In this document: positions 44,353 to 58,265 of the stretch, piece by piece | Numbering within the stretch: the first letter of the stretch is position 1 | Layout of the letters: each line of letters opens with the position of its first letter | Assembly (NCBI RefSeq): GCF_033597815.2 | Contig: NZ_CP166245.1 | Span: forward strand, 1,116,001-1,180,000 | DNA length: 64,000 nt | From: Staphylococcus sp. KG4-3 | GTDB lineage: Bacteria > Bacillota > Bacilli > Staphylococcales > Staphylococcaceae | Direction: 5' to 3' | Notes under the pieces: generated by a model | Databases searched by the model: none | What the model saw: the letters and a program-made list of their open reading frames with translations, nothing else | What the model was told of the DNA's origin: nothing | Position numbers and translations under genes: made by a program

Positions 44353-44607
44353 CACCTTTTAATTCAGTACGAGAGACTGAAAAGGGAAGAGGTAAAAGCT
44401 ACTATAAAAATTATTGTTTGAACGGGATTTTTATAGGCTTTTAGAAAGATAAGCTACTTGCTTAAAACAAACGCCTCTTCATATTATCTTGATTAAATTA
44501 TATTGAGCTATCGTTTTAACTTACGAATAACGCTTAGTTTTCTATAATCAAAACAGGTAATATATACTTTTTAGTCTCTTTACATGGATTCAATGTAAAG
44601 AGATTTT
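44353..44607 (+). promoter_or_regulatory. PyrR-controlled attenuator 2 (degenerate box)
   Basis: AGTACGAGAGACT (44367-44379) is a one-base-shorter variant of the PyrR box. The terminator TCTCTTTACAT/ATGTAAAGAGA with T7 (44575-44607) precedes pyrP. The terminator is clear; PyrR binding at the variant box is inferred. Confidence 0.6.
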
Positions 44608-44628
44608 TTTATGAGAGGAAGCATAAAC

Positions 44629-48137
<3,509 letters not shown>

Positions 48138-48138
<1 letters not shown>

Positions 48139-49238
48139 TGTTAAAGCAACGTTATCTTGTTTTAGAAGATGGTTCATACTATGAAGGTTACCCAATAGGC
48201 TCCGATAATTTAACACTAGGGGAAATTGTCTTTAATACGGCAATGACAGGTTATCAAGAAACGATTTCAGATCCTTCATATACCGGTCAAATTATTACAT
48301 TTACTTACCCTTTAATAGGGAATTACGGTATAAATAGAGATGATTTTGAATCACTTGTTCCTACTTTAAACGGTGTTGTAGTAAAAGAAACCAGCAGCCA
48401 ACCAAGTAATTTTAGAAAACAAAAAACATTTGATGAAGTACTTGTAGAGTATGATATACCAGGCATTTCAGGTGTCGATACACGAAGTATTACAAGGAAA
48501 ATTCGAAAATACGGCGTGCTAAAAGCTGCGTTTACAGATAATAAAGCCGAGATTGAGCAAATAGTTACACAATTAAAAACAAAAGAATTACCACGTAATG
48601 AAGTGACAACTGTATCTACAAAATCTCCTTATGTATCTACTGGCTATGGCTTAAGGGTTGTCTTGGTTGATTTTGGTAAAAAACAAAATATTGTAAGAGA
48701 ACTTAATGCACGTGGTTGTAATGTAACTGTAGTACCATACGACACAACTGCAGAAGAAATTATTAGAATGTCACCTGATGGTGTGATGTTGTCTAATGGA
48801 CCTGGTGACCCTGAAGCGGTTGAAACAGCATTAGAAATGATTCAAGGCATCTTAGGACAGGTTCCATTTTTCGGTATTTGTCTAGGTCACCAATTATTTG
48901 CACTAGCTCAAGGAGCGACTTCTTTCAAAATGAAGTTTGGTCACAGAGGCGCTAATCATCCAGTCAAAGACTTAAAAACTGGAAAAATTGCATTAACGAG
49001 TCAAAATCACGGTTATGCAATTGATAAAGATTCTTTAATAAATACAGATTTAGAAATTACACATATTGCTATTAATGATGGCACAGTTGAAGGTTTGAAA
49101 CATAAATCATTACCAGCTTTTTCAGTACAATATCATCCTGAAGCATGTCCGGGACCATCAGATTCTAATTATTTATTTGATGAATTTATCGACATGATGA
49201 ATGAATATAAAACAAAGGAGCGTACAATCAATGCCTAA
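48138..49238 (+). CDS. carA: carbamoyl-phosphate synthase, small subunit
   Basis: 366-aa glutamine amidotransferase subunit. Class I triad: FGICLGHQ (Cys about 252) and HPEACPGP (His). AAGGAGG upstream; overlaps carB by 8 nt. Confidence 0.96.
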
Positions 49239-52200
49239 ACGTCAAGATATAGAAACGATTTTAGTTATAGGATCAGGACCAATTATCATCGGTCAAGCTG
49301 CAGAGTTCGATTATGCAGGTACTCAAGCATGTTTGGCATTAAAAGAAGAGGGCTACCGTGTAATATTAGTTAACTCAAACCCAGCTACGATCATGACGGA
49401 TACTGAAATTGCCGATAAAGTGTATATTGAACCATTAACGCATGATTTTATTGCACGTATTATTCGTAAAGAGCAACCAGATGCACTCCTACCTACATTA
49501 GGAGGTCAAACAGGATTAAATATGGCAATTCAATTACATGATAGTGGAGAATTAGAAGCTAATAATGTACAGCTATTAGGAACAGAATTGCAGTCGATTC
49601 AACAAGCTGAAGATAGAGAATTATTTAGAACATTGATGAACGAACTAAATGTACCGGTTCCTGAAAGTGATATCGTCAATACAGTTGAGCAAGCATTTGC
49701 ATTTAAAGAGGAAGTTGGTTATCCGTTAATCGTAAGACCGGCATTTACAATGGGCGGCACTGGCGGAGGAATTTGTTATAACGATGAAGAATTTAAAGAA
49801 ATCGTAGGTAACGGTTTACATTATAGTCCGGCCACACAGTGTTTAATCGAAAAATCAATCGCTGGCTATAAAGAAATTGAATATGAAGTTATGCGTGATA
49901 AAAATGACAATGCTATTGTTGTCTGTAATATGGAAAATATTGACCCTGTGGGTATACATACAGGTGACTCAATCGTAGTAGCACCTAGTCAAACGTTGTC
50001 AGATGTAGAATATCAAATGTTACGTGATGTATCGTTAAAAGTGATACGTGCATTAGGCATTGAAGGCGGTTGTAATGTACAGCTTGCGCTAGACCCACAT
50101 TCTATGGATTACTATATCATCGAGGTGAATCCTCGTGTATCTCGCTCATCTGCGTTGGCGTCAAAAGCAACAGGTTATCCAATTGCCAAATTAGCTGCCA
50201 AAATTGCAGTAGGATTGACGTTGGATGAAATGTTGAATCCGATTACTGAAACATCATATGCTGCCTTTGAGCCCACATTAGATTACGTGATTTCTAAGAT
50301 TCCACGCTTCCCATTTGATAAATTTGAAAAAGGTGAACGCGTTCTAGGTACACAAATGAAGGCGACAGGCGAAGTAATGGCAATCGGAAGAACATATGAA
50401 GAGTCCTTACTTAAAGCGATTCGTTCTTTAGAATATGGTGTACATCATTTAGGCTTACCAAATGGTGAAACGTTCGATTTAGATTATATTAAATCACGTA
50501 TCAAAGACCAAGATGATGAACGTCTATTCTTTATAGGAGAAGCAATCCGCAGAGGTACGACATTAGAAGAAATTCATGAAATGACAAAAATAGATTATTT
50601 CTTCTTAAACAAATTCCAACATATTATTAATATAGAGCATGATTTAAAGGCTAATAAAGGGGATATTAATTACCTGAAATTTGCTAAAAATTATGGCTTT
50701 AGCGACCGTGTCATTGCTCATCGTTTCGACATGACAGAAACTGAAGTTCACGATTTAAGAGTAGCAAATGGTATTACACCAGTGTATAAAATGGTAGATA
50801 CATGCGCTGCAGAATTTGAGTCAACAACACCTTATTATTATGGAACATACGAATACGAAAATGAATCTATCGTTACGGATAAAGAGAAAATTCTAGTGCT
50901 TGGGTCAGGTCCAATACGTATTGGTCAAGGTGTTGAATTTGACTATGCAACGGTGCACGCTGTATGGGCAATTCAACAAGCTGGTTATGAAGCAATTATT
51001 GTAAACAATAATCCAGAAACTGTATCAACTGATTTTTCAATATCAGATAAATTATACTTTGAACCACTAACTGAAGAAGATGTCATGAATATTATTGATT
51101 TAGAACAACCTAAAGGGGTAGTCGTTCAATTTGGTGGCCAAACAGCGATCAACTTAGCTGATAAACTAGCAAAACACGACGTTCAAATTCTAGGAACATC
51201 ATTAGAAGATTTAAATAGAGCAGAAGACCGTAAAGAATTTGAAGCGTTATTGCATAAAATTGGCGTGCCACAACCAAATGGTAAGACGGCTACATCACCT
51301 CAAGAAGCACTACAAAATGCAAGGAACATTGGTTATCCAGTCGTTGTAAGACCATCTTACGTATTAGGCGGACGCGCGATGGAGATTGTTAATAGTGACG
51401 CAGAATTAGAAGACTACATGAATCAAGCTGTTAAAGCTAGCCCAGATCATCCTGTATTAGTAGACAGATACTTAACAGGTAAAGAAATTGAAGTTGATGC
51501 TATATGTGATGGAGAGACTGTAATTATTCCGGGTATCATGGAGCATATCGAAAGAGCGGGTGTTCACTCAGGTGATTCTATTGCAGTTTATCCACCACAA
51601 ACATTAACTCAAGTAGAAATGGATACGCTAGAAGATTTCACTATTAAATTGGCAAAAGGGTTAAATATAGTCGGATTAATTAATATTCAATTTGTTATTG
51701 CACACGACGGCGTATATGTTTTAGAAGTGAATCCACGTGCCAGTCGTACGGTGCCATTCTTAAGTAAGATTACTGATATTCAAATGGCGCAATTGGCAAT
51801 GCGTTCCATTATGGGCGAAAAACTTGTCGATTTAGGTTATAAAGCTGGAATCCAACCGTACGCAAATGGTGTGTTTGTCAAAGCACCGGTCTTCAGTTTT
51901 AATAAATTGAAAAATGTAGATATTACGCTTGGACCTGAAATGAAATCAACAGGTGAAGTAATGGGGAAAGATTCTACAATGGAAAAGGCGCTTTACAAAG
52001 GGTTAACTGCAAGTGGTATGGAAGTCAGTGACCACGGGACAGTTTTGATGACAGTAAGTGATAAAGATAAAGATGAAATTATATCTATTGCACATCGTTT
52101 AAACGAAGTAGGCTATAAAATTTTAGCGACAGAAGGTACTGCCCAAAAATTAGCTGAAAATCAAATTCCTTCAGAAGTCGTTGGCAAAATCGGTGGTGAA

Positions 52201-52404
52201 GATGATTTATTAACTCGCATTCAAAATGGTGAAGTTCAAATCGTCGTTAATACGATGACAAAAGGAAAAGAAGTTGAACGTGATGGCTTCCAAATCAGAC
52301 GTGCATCTGTTGAAAATGGCGTACCTTGTCTAACATCGTTAGATACAGTAGACGCACTAACAAGTGTCCTTGAAAGTATGACTTTCACAATGAAAAACAT
52401 GTAA
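49231..52404 (+). CDS. carB: carbamoyl-phosphate synthase, large subunit
   Basis: 1057 aa with two homologous ATP-grasp halves ([17 protein letters not shown] near the start; [16 protein letters not shown] near residue 560) and a C-terminal MGS-like allosteric domain. ATG 49231 follows AAAGGAG; a frame upstream of it overlaps carA and is not used. Confidence 0.97.
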   Translation: MPKRQDIETILVIGSGPIIIGQAAEFDYAGTQACLALKEEGYRVILVNSNPATIMTDTEIADKVYIEPLTHDFIARIIRKEQPDALLPTLGGQTGLNMAIQLHDSGELEANNVQLLGTELQSIQQAEDRELFRTLMNELNVPVPESDIVNTVEQAFAFKEEVGYPLIVRPAFTMGGTGGGICYNDEEFKEIVGNGLHYSPATQCLIEKSIAGYKEIEYEVMRDKNDNAIVVCNMENIDPVGIHTGDSIVVAPSQTLSDVEYQMLRDVSLKVIRALGIEGGCNVQLALDPHSMDYYIIEVNPRVSRSSALASKATGYPIAKLAAKIAVGLTLDEMLNPITETSYAAFEPTLDYVISKIPRFPFDKFEKGERVLGTQMKATGEVMAIGRTYEESLLKAIRSLEYGVHHLGLPNGETFDLDYIKSRIKDQDDERLFFIGEAIRRGTTLEEIHEMTKIDYFFLNKFQHIINIEHDLKANKGDINYLKFAKNYGFSDRVIAHRFDMTETEVHDLRVANGITPVYKMVDTCAAEFESTTPYYYGTYEYENESIVTDKEKILVLGSGPIRIGQGVEFDYATVHAVWAIQQAGYEAIIVNNNPETVSTDFSISDKLYFEPLTEEDVMNIIDLEQPKGVVVQFGGQTAINLADKLAKHDVQILGTSLEDLNRAEDRKEFEALLHKIGVPQPNGKTATSPQEALQNARNIGYPVVVRPSYVLGGRAMEIVNSDAELEDYMNQAVKASPDHPVLVDRYLTGKEIEVDAICDGETVIIPGIMEHIERAGVHSGDSIAVYPPQTLTQVEMDTLEDFTIKLAKGLNIVGLINIQFVIAHDGVYVLEVNPRASRTVPFLSKITDIQMAQLAMRSIMGEKLVDLGYKAGIQPYANGVFVKAPVFSFNKLKNVDITLGPEMKSTGEVMGKDSTMEKALYKGLTASGMEVSDHGTVLMTVSDKDKDEIISIAHRLNEVGYKILATEGTAQKLAENQIPSEVVGKIGGEDDLLTRIQNGEVQIVVNTMTKGKEVERDGFQIRRASVENGVPCLTSLDTVDALTSVLESMTFTMKNM

Positions 52405-52424
52405 TATGGCAACAAAATAATCTA

Positions 52425-52467
52425 AGGTAAAATAGTGTTTGAATAAATTACTATTTTACCTTTTAAT
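52425..52467 (+). terminator. carB-pyrF stem-loop
   Basis: AAGGTAAAATAGT (52424-52436) pairs perfectly with ACTATTTTACCTT (52450-52462), then TTAATTAAG. May reduce pyrFE expression relative to carAB. Confidence 0.65.
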
Positions 52468-52508
52468 TAAGTAAATAAAGAAATTTAAAGTGTTGGGGTG
52501 TAAATAAA

Positions 52509-53201
52509 ATGAGAAACTTACCTATTATTGCATTAGACTTTGATTCTGTGGAAGCGGTAGATGCATTTTTAGACAGATTTGAAGAACCATTATTTGTAAA
52601 AGCTGGAATGGAACTTTTTTATCAAACTGGCCCACAATTGATATCATCGATTAAAGATCGCGGTCATGATATTTTTCTAGATTTAAAATTGCATGATATT
52701 CCAAACACTGTTGGAAAAGCGATGGAAGGATTAAGTAAATTGAACGTTGATTTAGTAAATGTGCATGCTGCCGGTGGCACTGAAATGATGAAAAGTGCTT
52801 TAGTAGGACTTAAAAAGCATAACCCTAACATTAAACTGATAGCAGTAACACAGCTGACATCTACAACAGAAAGAATATTAAGAGATGAACAAAATATTCA
52901 AAGCTCGATTGAAGACGCTGTACTTAATTATGCCCAGTTGGCACAATTATCTGGATTGGATGGTGTAGTATGTTCACCACTTGAAGCTCAACTGCTTAAA
53001 AGTGAACTAGGAGAAGCGTTTTTAAAAGTAACGCCAGGTATTAGACCATTAGATTCAGCGAAAGATGATCAACAAAGAGTAACAACACCTGAAGATGCTA
53101 AAGAAATGGGAGCGACTCATATTGTCGTTGGTCGTCCAATTACTAAAAGTAGTAATCCAGTAGAAAGTTACCATAAAATTAAAGAAAGTTGGTTAAGATA
53201 A
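52509..53201 (+). CDS. pyrF: orotidine 5'-phosphate decarboxylase
   Basis: 230-aa TIM-barrel enzyme making [14 protein letters not shown] (catalytic Lys/Asp, residues about 58-68) and VTPGIRP, VGRPI phosphate loops. TTGGGGTG upstream of the ATG. Confidence 0.96.
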   Translation: MRNLPIIALDFDSVEAVDAFLDRFEEPLFVKAGMELFYQTGPQLISSIKDRGHDIFLDLKLHDIPNTVGKAMEGLSKLNVDLVNVHAAGGTEMMKSALVGLKKHNPNIKLIAVTQLTSTTERILRDEQNIQSSIEDAVLNYAQLAQLSGLDGVVCSPLEAQLLKSELGEAFLKVTPGIRPLDSAKDDQQRVTTPEDAKEMGATHIVVGRPITKSSNPVESYHKIKESWLR

Positions 53202-53202
53202 A

Positions 53203-53814
53203 ATGGCAAAAGCAATTGCAAAATCATTATTAGATATTAAAGCAGTTTCATTATCTCCAAACGATCCATTTACGTGGAGTTCAGGAATTAAATCTCCTAT
53301 TTATTGTGATAATCGAGTAACCCTTGGTTATCCAGATGTACGACGTGACATTAGAGATGGTTTAAGTGAATTGATTAAAACAAATTTTGAAGATGTTGAA
53401 ATTCTTTCTGGTACTGCAACTGCAGGCATTCCTCATGCAGCCTATGTATCTGAAGTACTTAATTTACCGATGAATTATGTACGTTCAAAAAGTAAAAGTC
53501 ATGGTAAGCAAAAACAAATTGAGGGTGCATTAAGTCAAGGTAAAAAAGTTGTAGTTATAGAAGATTTAATTTCTACTGGTGGTTCATCAATTACAGCTGT
53601 TAATGCGCTTAGAGAAGCAGGCGCAGAGGTTCTCGGTGTGGTTGCTATATTTACTTATGGTTTAAAAAAAGCTGATGAAGAATTTCAAAACATTGGAGTA
53701 CCATTTTACACTTTGAGTGATTATAATGAACTTATAGAAGTCGCGAAAGAAAATGGAGAAATTTCTGACAATGATATTAGTAGATTAGTTGATTGGAGAG
53801 ATAACTTATCATAA
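53203..53814 (+). CDS. pyrE: orotate phosphoribosyltransferase
   Basis: 203 aa; PRPP-binding [14 protein letters not shown] (residues about 112-125) is intact. Starts two bases after the pyrF stop. Last pathway gene of the operon. Confidence 0.96.
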   Translation: MAKAIAKSLLDIKAVSLSPNDPFTWSSGIKSPIYCDNRVTLGYPDVRRDIRDGLSELIKTNFEDVEILSGTATAGIPHAAYVSEVLNLPMNYVRSKSKSHGKQKQIEGALSQGKKVVVIEDLISTGGSSITAVNALREAGAEVLGVVAIFTYGLKKADEEFQNIGVPFYTLSDYNELIEVAKENGEISDNDISRLVDWRDNLS

Positions 53815-53836
53815 TATACTAAGTGGAGGGGATGTT

Positions 53837-54019
53837 ATGACAAATGACCCGAAAGAAGCTTATAATCATTTCGCACACTTAAACAAATTTTTAAAAAAAG
53901 AGCAAGATTATAGACATCAAGATAATGCAAGATATGACAAAGTCAGTTCAATGCAGACAGTTGAAGACAATATTTATAAAAAATCTAAATCAACTATTAA
54001 ACAAAAAGGGCACATATAA
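53837..54019 (+). CDS. 60-aa hypothetical protein at the end of the pyr operon
   Basis: ATG 53837 with GGAGGGG upstream, 22 nt after pyrE. Hydrophilic, His/Lys/Asp-rich (MTNDPKEAYNHFAHLNKFLKK...). No membrane helix. Probably co-transcribed with pyrFE. Family not recognised. Confidence 0.6.
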   Translation: MTNDPKEAYNHFAHLNKFLKKEQDYRHQDNARYDKVSSMQTVEDNIYKKSKSTIKQKGHI

Positions 54020-54092
54020 TAACGAACTCAATGTGACTTCTATATAGCTTTAATGTTGTTTAACATCATATTTGAGAATTTAGAATAAAAAG

Positions 54093-54142
54093 AATGAGAC
54101 AGAAATTTAATTTTTAATAATTAAATTTCTGTCTCATTCTTG
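54093..54142. terminator. pyr operon terminator (GAGACAGAAAT repeat type)
   Basis: GAATGAGACAGAAATTTAAT pairs with the complement ending at 54141, followed by TTGTTT. A 20-plus-bp stem with AT loop. Confidence 0.85.
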
Positions 54143-54204
54143 TTTATACACGACAAGCCATAATAATAGTTTTACTTTAGATAGTAATAACTAAATATTA
54201 CATG

Positions 54205-54238
54205 GAAAAAATCCTCTATTTTAACTAGATGGAGGATT
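54205..54238 (-). terminator. terminator of the mph(C)-like gene
   Basis: On the - strand AATCCTC pairs with GAGGATT, followed by TTTTTCC. Confidence 0.6.
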
Positions 54239-54415
54239 CAAACTATTGACAGTTTTTGTACACGTTTTTTGGGGGCTAATGCTTTAGTCTCTAGTCTTTG
54301 GTCAATGTTTTTATATGAATGGAACTTCAGATAATCGTCGATTACATTACTTTTGAAATTTGATTCAGCTTATGTAATCTATTATTGAAACTTTAATAAA
54401 ATTATATATTTTATT

Positions 54416-55324
54416 TTAAAACTCCTTTTCTTCCATACCTAACTCTTTCAATGCCATTTTCTCAAACGCTGATTCTCCTGATTTCATAGCAAACTCAGCA
54501 ATGAACATTGGAAATACTGCATTAAGTTCTATTATATGCTCTTTCATTCGAGGCCATATTTCACCACCAGCTTTACCGTATGCAGTTATAAGTTGTTCTA
54601 ATCCTTCTTCCCCAAATATACGATGGTGTCCCATAAAGTCCATTGATGGATCGGAGTGAGTTGCTTCAGTCCAGTCTATAAGACCTGTGACGTTTGCTTG
54701 GTTATCAACCATTATATGTCCTGGATGTAAGTCTCCATGTATCATGGTCGCATGTCGTGGCCATAGTTCGTCGTTTTCTAACCATTGTTTCCATCTGTTC
54801 CATAATTCATATACTACGCCATAAGTTTCTTTAACTTTATTCATTCTTCTTTGAAAGTCATTTTTTACTTCTTGTATAGTTTTAATTTTTATATGCTGCG
54901 CGGTAATGTTTTCTTCTGGTATATTGTGTAAGTCTACGAGCGCTTCGGCTAATGTATTAACAAAGTTTTCTGGTACTGGTTTGTGTTCAATTTCCCAAAC
55001 ATAATCTTGTATTTCTGGGTCTATTGTGGCTGCAGGATTGCCAGTAAGTTTTGGGTAAGCAATAAGGTCTTTTGCGTGTACTTTCCACTTCGGTATTTCA
55101 AATGAAACATTACTCTGTAAAAAGTCTACCACTTGTTTTTCGGGTTTTGTTCGTTTATAAACGTCAGATCTTCTTGGTAGTCTTAAAACCCATTCTATGC
55201 CATGTTCATCTTTTCCAAATGCAACTTGGAAATCAAGGCCAGATTCATTCAATGAAATTGTTCGAGGTTGGATGTGTAATTGATGTTCTTCAGCACATTT
55301 AATAATTTCATTATGTTGAGTCAT
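54416..55324 (-). CDS. mph(C): macrolide 2'-phosphotransferase, Mph(C)-like
   Basis: A 302-aa cytoplasmic kinase phosphorylating the 2'-OH of macrolide desosamine. It follows Mph(C) closely along its length (MTQHNEIIKCAEEHQLHIQP start; DFQVAFGKDEHGIEWVLRLPRR). Catalytic MIHGDLHPGHIMVD (Asp about 200) and GLIDWTEA (metal Asp about 219) are intact. AAGGAGCC precedes the start. The C-terminal few residues differ from the plasmid-borne form. No leader peptide is seen. It sits alone between the pyr operon and a YitT gene, with no IS at its edges, suggesting a resident chromosomal allele. Confidence 0.88.
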   Translation of the reverse strand: MTQHNEIIKCAEEHQLHIQPRTISLNESGLDFQVAFGKDEHGIEWVLRLPRRSDVYKRTKPEKQVVDFLQSNVSFEIPKWKVHAKDLIAYPKLTGNPAATIDPEIQDYVWEIEHKPVPENFVNTLAEALVDLHNIPEENITAQHIKIKTIQEVKNDFQRRMNKVKETYGVVYELWNRWKQWLENDELWPRHATMIHGDLHPGHIMVDNQANVTGLIDWTEATHSDPSMDFMGHHRIFGEEGLEQLITAYGKAGGEIWPRMKEHIIELNAVFPMFIAEFAMKSGESAFEKMALKELGMEEKEF

Positions 55325-55605
55325 TTTATTGGCTCCTTATTTTTATTTTTTTATAAACGTATTTTTATCTTGATATAAATTAATCAAATCTGCAAACGAT
55401 AACTGACTATACGACTTCGGGATATAAAATATGAAGTGATTTATGTTCTAATATTATAAATGATTGTACTTTCTGAACATTATATATAAATTGTTTTTCT
55501 ACCGAAGACATTAAATTTATTGAATATACTTTTGATGAAGGATCTTATCGTAACGCATTCTATAAAAACATGATAAATTGTTATTTGCTTTATTATAATA
55601 CTTAA

Positions 55606-55735
55606 AAAAGTTATTCAACATATACTAAGGTATAGTTTTTAAGTTATATCATAAATAAACCCTATACAAATTAATGCATAGAGTTTACCTGTGTTCTGAA
55701 CTCTCCGTCAGTTTAAACGGAGGTGTTTATTTATG
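55606..55735 (+). ncRNA. candidate small RNA
   Basis: TATAAT (55594-55599) could start a transcript near 55606. It can form AACCCTATAC..GCATAGAGTT pairing (about 55658-55684) and ends at CTCCGT/ACGGAG (55703-55722) with a U-rich tail. The same hairpin-linker-terminator plan as the island arrays, but with a weak -35. Confidence 0.35.
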
Positions 55736-55782
55736 TTGTTAAAATAGATGAGCAATTTAAAGCTCATATTTTAATTTTAAAA

Positions 55783-55866
55783 CTAGCGTATCATTATTTT
55801 AATAATAATATAGCCCACCAATATTACTAAGGCAGCTATAAGTAATGGAATAATATAATAAGACAT
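55783..55866 (-). CDS. 27-aa hydrophobic membrane peptide
   Basis: MSYYIIPLLIAALVILVGYI then IIKIMIR-stop. A single membrane helix with a basic end. Excellent ribosome site (GGAGG, 6 nt upstream). Size and composition resemble small type I toxin or holin-like peptides, but no overlapping antisense promoter is evident, so the role is open. Confidence 0.5.
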   Translation of the reverse strand: MSYYIIPLLIAALVILVGYIIIKIMIR

Positions 55867-56153
55867 GAAATACCTCCAGCAATTTTATTTATATTTTAAC
55901 TGTGAAACGTAAAAAGTAAAAGCATTATGGTCATAAATAAAGTATAACAATAATAGTCATTAAGATGTAACGGTTTAATTGTATTATAAAAGTTGTGTGC
56001 TATTAAAGGTAGTATGGCTTTATTGGTTGTGGTACATTTGGCCTTACAATATAAATGATAATTTTTGGGAATTGATGCACAATAATTTTAAATTAATTTA
56101 TAAAACACTTTATTATTTATGAAAAGTTTTTTTAAAAAAAGAGGGGGGCTTAT

Positions 56154-57008
56154 ATGAAAATGTTGGAACAGTTGTTTAAAGATCACACAAAAAATATCAT
56201 CATTTGCATATTAGGAGCGTTTGTAAGTGCTCTAGCGGTCAATTGCTTTATATTAGGTTCTAATTTAGGTGATGGTGGAACAGTCGGTATATCGTTAGCA
56301 TTAAAATACGCGTTTGGATGGTCACCTGCGCTAACATCATTGATTATTAACACAATTGTTATCATTGTTGGTTGGAAATTTTTAAGTACACGTACTGCAG
56401 TTTATACTTTTATAGCGAATACAGCCATCTCGATTTTTTTAGATTTAACTAAAAGTTTTAATACGGGAATAGATAATTTTGTTATAAATGCAACATTTGG
56501 TGGTGTTTTAGTCGGTGTTGGTATTGGTTTAGTTATTGCTGCAGGTGGTGTCATTGGTGGAACATCTGTAATTGCAAAAATGTTAAATAAATATTTAGAT
56601 ATAAAAACAGCTCAAGCTATCTTCATATTAGATGGTTTAGTCGTATTATCTTTTCTTTTTGTGTTACCACTTACAAATGTACTATTTACTATAATAATGC
56701 TATTTGTTACAGAAAGAGCAACCTCATTCATAATTGAAGGATTTAACCCTAAAAAAGCAGTTACAGTTATTTCTAGTAAAAATGAAGTCATTAGTGACAG
56801 AATTAATAGTTTTACGGGTAGAGGATCTACTTTATTAAATGGTAAAGGTGGTTACGGTAAACATGAAACGAGTATGTTATATGTCGTTGTTCCTCAATCA
56901 CAAGTAACAAGAGTGAAAAAATTGGTGAATGAAGAAGATGAAAACGCCTTTTTAGTTATTCACGATGTACGAGATGTGCTAGGAAATGGCTTTATCAACT
57001 TATCTTAA
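56154..57008 (+). CDS. YitT family membrane protein
   Basis: 284 aa with five to six membrane helices in the first 200 residues (YitT_membrane) and a C-terminal DUF2179 domain (about 215-275; TSMLYVVVPQSQVTRVKKLV). GAGGGGGG precedes the ATG. Function unknown; some relatives are linked to pyridoxine or stress phenotypes. Confidence 0.88.
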   Translation: MKMLEQLFKDHTKNIIICILGAFVSALAVNCFILGSNLGDGGTVGISLALKYAFGWSPALTSLIINTIVIIVGWKFLSTRTAVYTFIANTAISIFLDLTKSFNTGIDNFVINATFGGVLVGVGIGLVIAAGGVIGGTSVIAKMLNKYLDIKTAQAIFILDGLVVLSFLFVLPLTNVLFTIIMLFVTERATSFIIEGFNPKKAVTVISSKNEVISDRINSFTGRGSTLLNGKGGYGKHETSMLYVVVPQSQVTRVKKLVNEEDENAFLVIHDVRDVLGNGFINLS

Positions 57009-57158
57009 ATGATAATATTTTTTTGAGATATGCTATTGAATTATTTTATTGATATAAGTATAAAAACACATTTAATCTTTTGATTTTTGTTCTGCTTTGT
57101 CGATTTTTTATAAAATATCCTTTATGCTAATGATAAGAAAAATTTAGGGGGTAAAATA

Positions 57159-57566
57159 ATGGCAATACCAAAAATCACGACATTTTTAATGTTTAACGGT
57201 AACGCAGAAGAAGCGATAAATTTATATGTAAATACTTTTGAAGATGCTGAAATATTAGCATTGGTCCGTTATAGTGAAAGTGACAATGAACCTACTGGGG
57301 CCGTGCAACATGCAATTTTTAGGTTGAAAGACCAAGTATTTATGGCAATTGACAACATGAATGGTGTAGATATTGAAATGAACCCAGCTATGTCTTTATA
57401 TGTAACTGTTGATAACCCAATTGAAATGGAAAGATTATTTAATAAATTGAAAAGTGGCGGTGCAATATTAATGCCTAAAACAGAAATGCCGCCATTTAGA
57501 GAATTTGCGTGGATACAAGATAAATTTGGTGTGAATTTCCAATTGACACTGCCAGAAAGCAAATAA
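57159..57566 (+). CDS. PhnB-like VOC family protein
   Basis: A 135-aa single VOC module with FLMFNGNAEEAINLYVNTF and FREFAWIQDKFGVNFQL, typical of the PhnB/3-demethylubiquinone-type group. TAGGGGG precedes the ATG. Substrate unknown. Confidence 0.8.
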   Translation: MAIPKITTFLMFNGNAEEAINLYVNTFEDAEILALVRYSESDNEPTGAVQHAIFRLKDQVFMAIDNMNGVDIEMNPAMSLYVTVDNPIEMERLFNKLKSGGAILMPKTEMPPFREFAWIQDKFGVNFQLTLPESK

Positions 57567-57625
57567 TTATAAATATGGATCAATAAATTATTTTATGAAA
57601 TAGTCTTATCATTTATAAGATTTTG

Positions 57626-57994
57626 TTACAGACATTGATCGTGAAATTGAATAAATAATGATTTTAATAGGACATCTACTACAGGATTTACTTTAAAACG
57701 ATTAATTGTTTTATAAAAAGTTGTTTGATTTTGTGATAGCCACATCATTCGGATACTACCACTAAGCAATTTTTCTGTTTTACGACTAGGCGATACGGAT
57801 TGTGCGTAAGCATATAGAATAAGTTTTAACCTTATTATAGGATGATATGATGTAGCACCACGATAATGTTTGAATTCATTTGCAGGGGTTGTTTCAACGG
57901 TTTCAGTAACATATCGTGACATATCATTTGTGGGTATAAGAACTGAAGTTTCCATTGGTAGTGTAAGTTGAGTCATATTATAATTTTTATACAA
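57626..57994 (-). pseudogene. IS1182-family (IS1272-like) transposase, N-terminal remnant
   Basis: The 122-aa frame (MYKNYNMTQLTLPMETSV..., RGATSYHPIIRLKLILYAY, MMWLSQNQTTFYKTINRF) corresponds to the start of IS1272-type transposases of about 550 aa; the DDE catalytic part is missing. Stop at 57626 soon after FIQFHDQCL. Inactive. Confidence 0.85.
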
Positions 57995-58189
57995 AAGACA
58001 CCTCGTTTAGTTTATTAGTATTTATTAAATTATTCATAACTACCTTATCCTTTCAATATTTTAATGTAAAATTACATATGCATGCGACATATTTTGCGAG
58101 ACTCTTGAGGTAACAGGATAAGCAGAAGACTACAATCTGAAGCTGTCCTTTAAGAAAGCGCGAGCCAATAATATGAAGTATTGAACAAA

Positions 58190-58237
58190 AAAGAAGCACT
58201 CAGATGAATTGAATTAAATCATCTGAGTGCTATTTTT
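58190..58237. terminator. rqcH terminator (bidirectional)
   Basis: AGCACTCAGATGA (58195-58207) pairs with TCATCTGAGTGCT (58219-58231); both sides have T/A tracts. Adjacent GGGATTTATGTCCC belongs to the GGGACATAAATCCC intergenic repeat. Confidence 0.8.
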
Positions 58238-58265
58238 CTGGGATTTATGTCCCAACCTCATTATG

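Larger units (their letters stand above)
54020..54415. other. gene-free stretch with two terminators
   Basis: Contains the + strand pyr terminator (54093-54142) and a - strand terminator for the mph gene (54205-54238). Nothing else stands out. Confidence 0.6.
55325..56153. other. 829-bp stretch with a 27-aa ORF and a possible small RNA
   Basis: Mostly AT-rich non-coding DNA. Supported contents are the 27-aa membrane peptide (55783-55866, - strand) and a terminator-bounded + strand segment (to 55733), both listed. The rest shows nothing firm. Confidence 0.5.
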
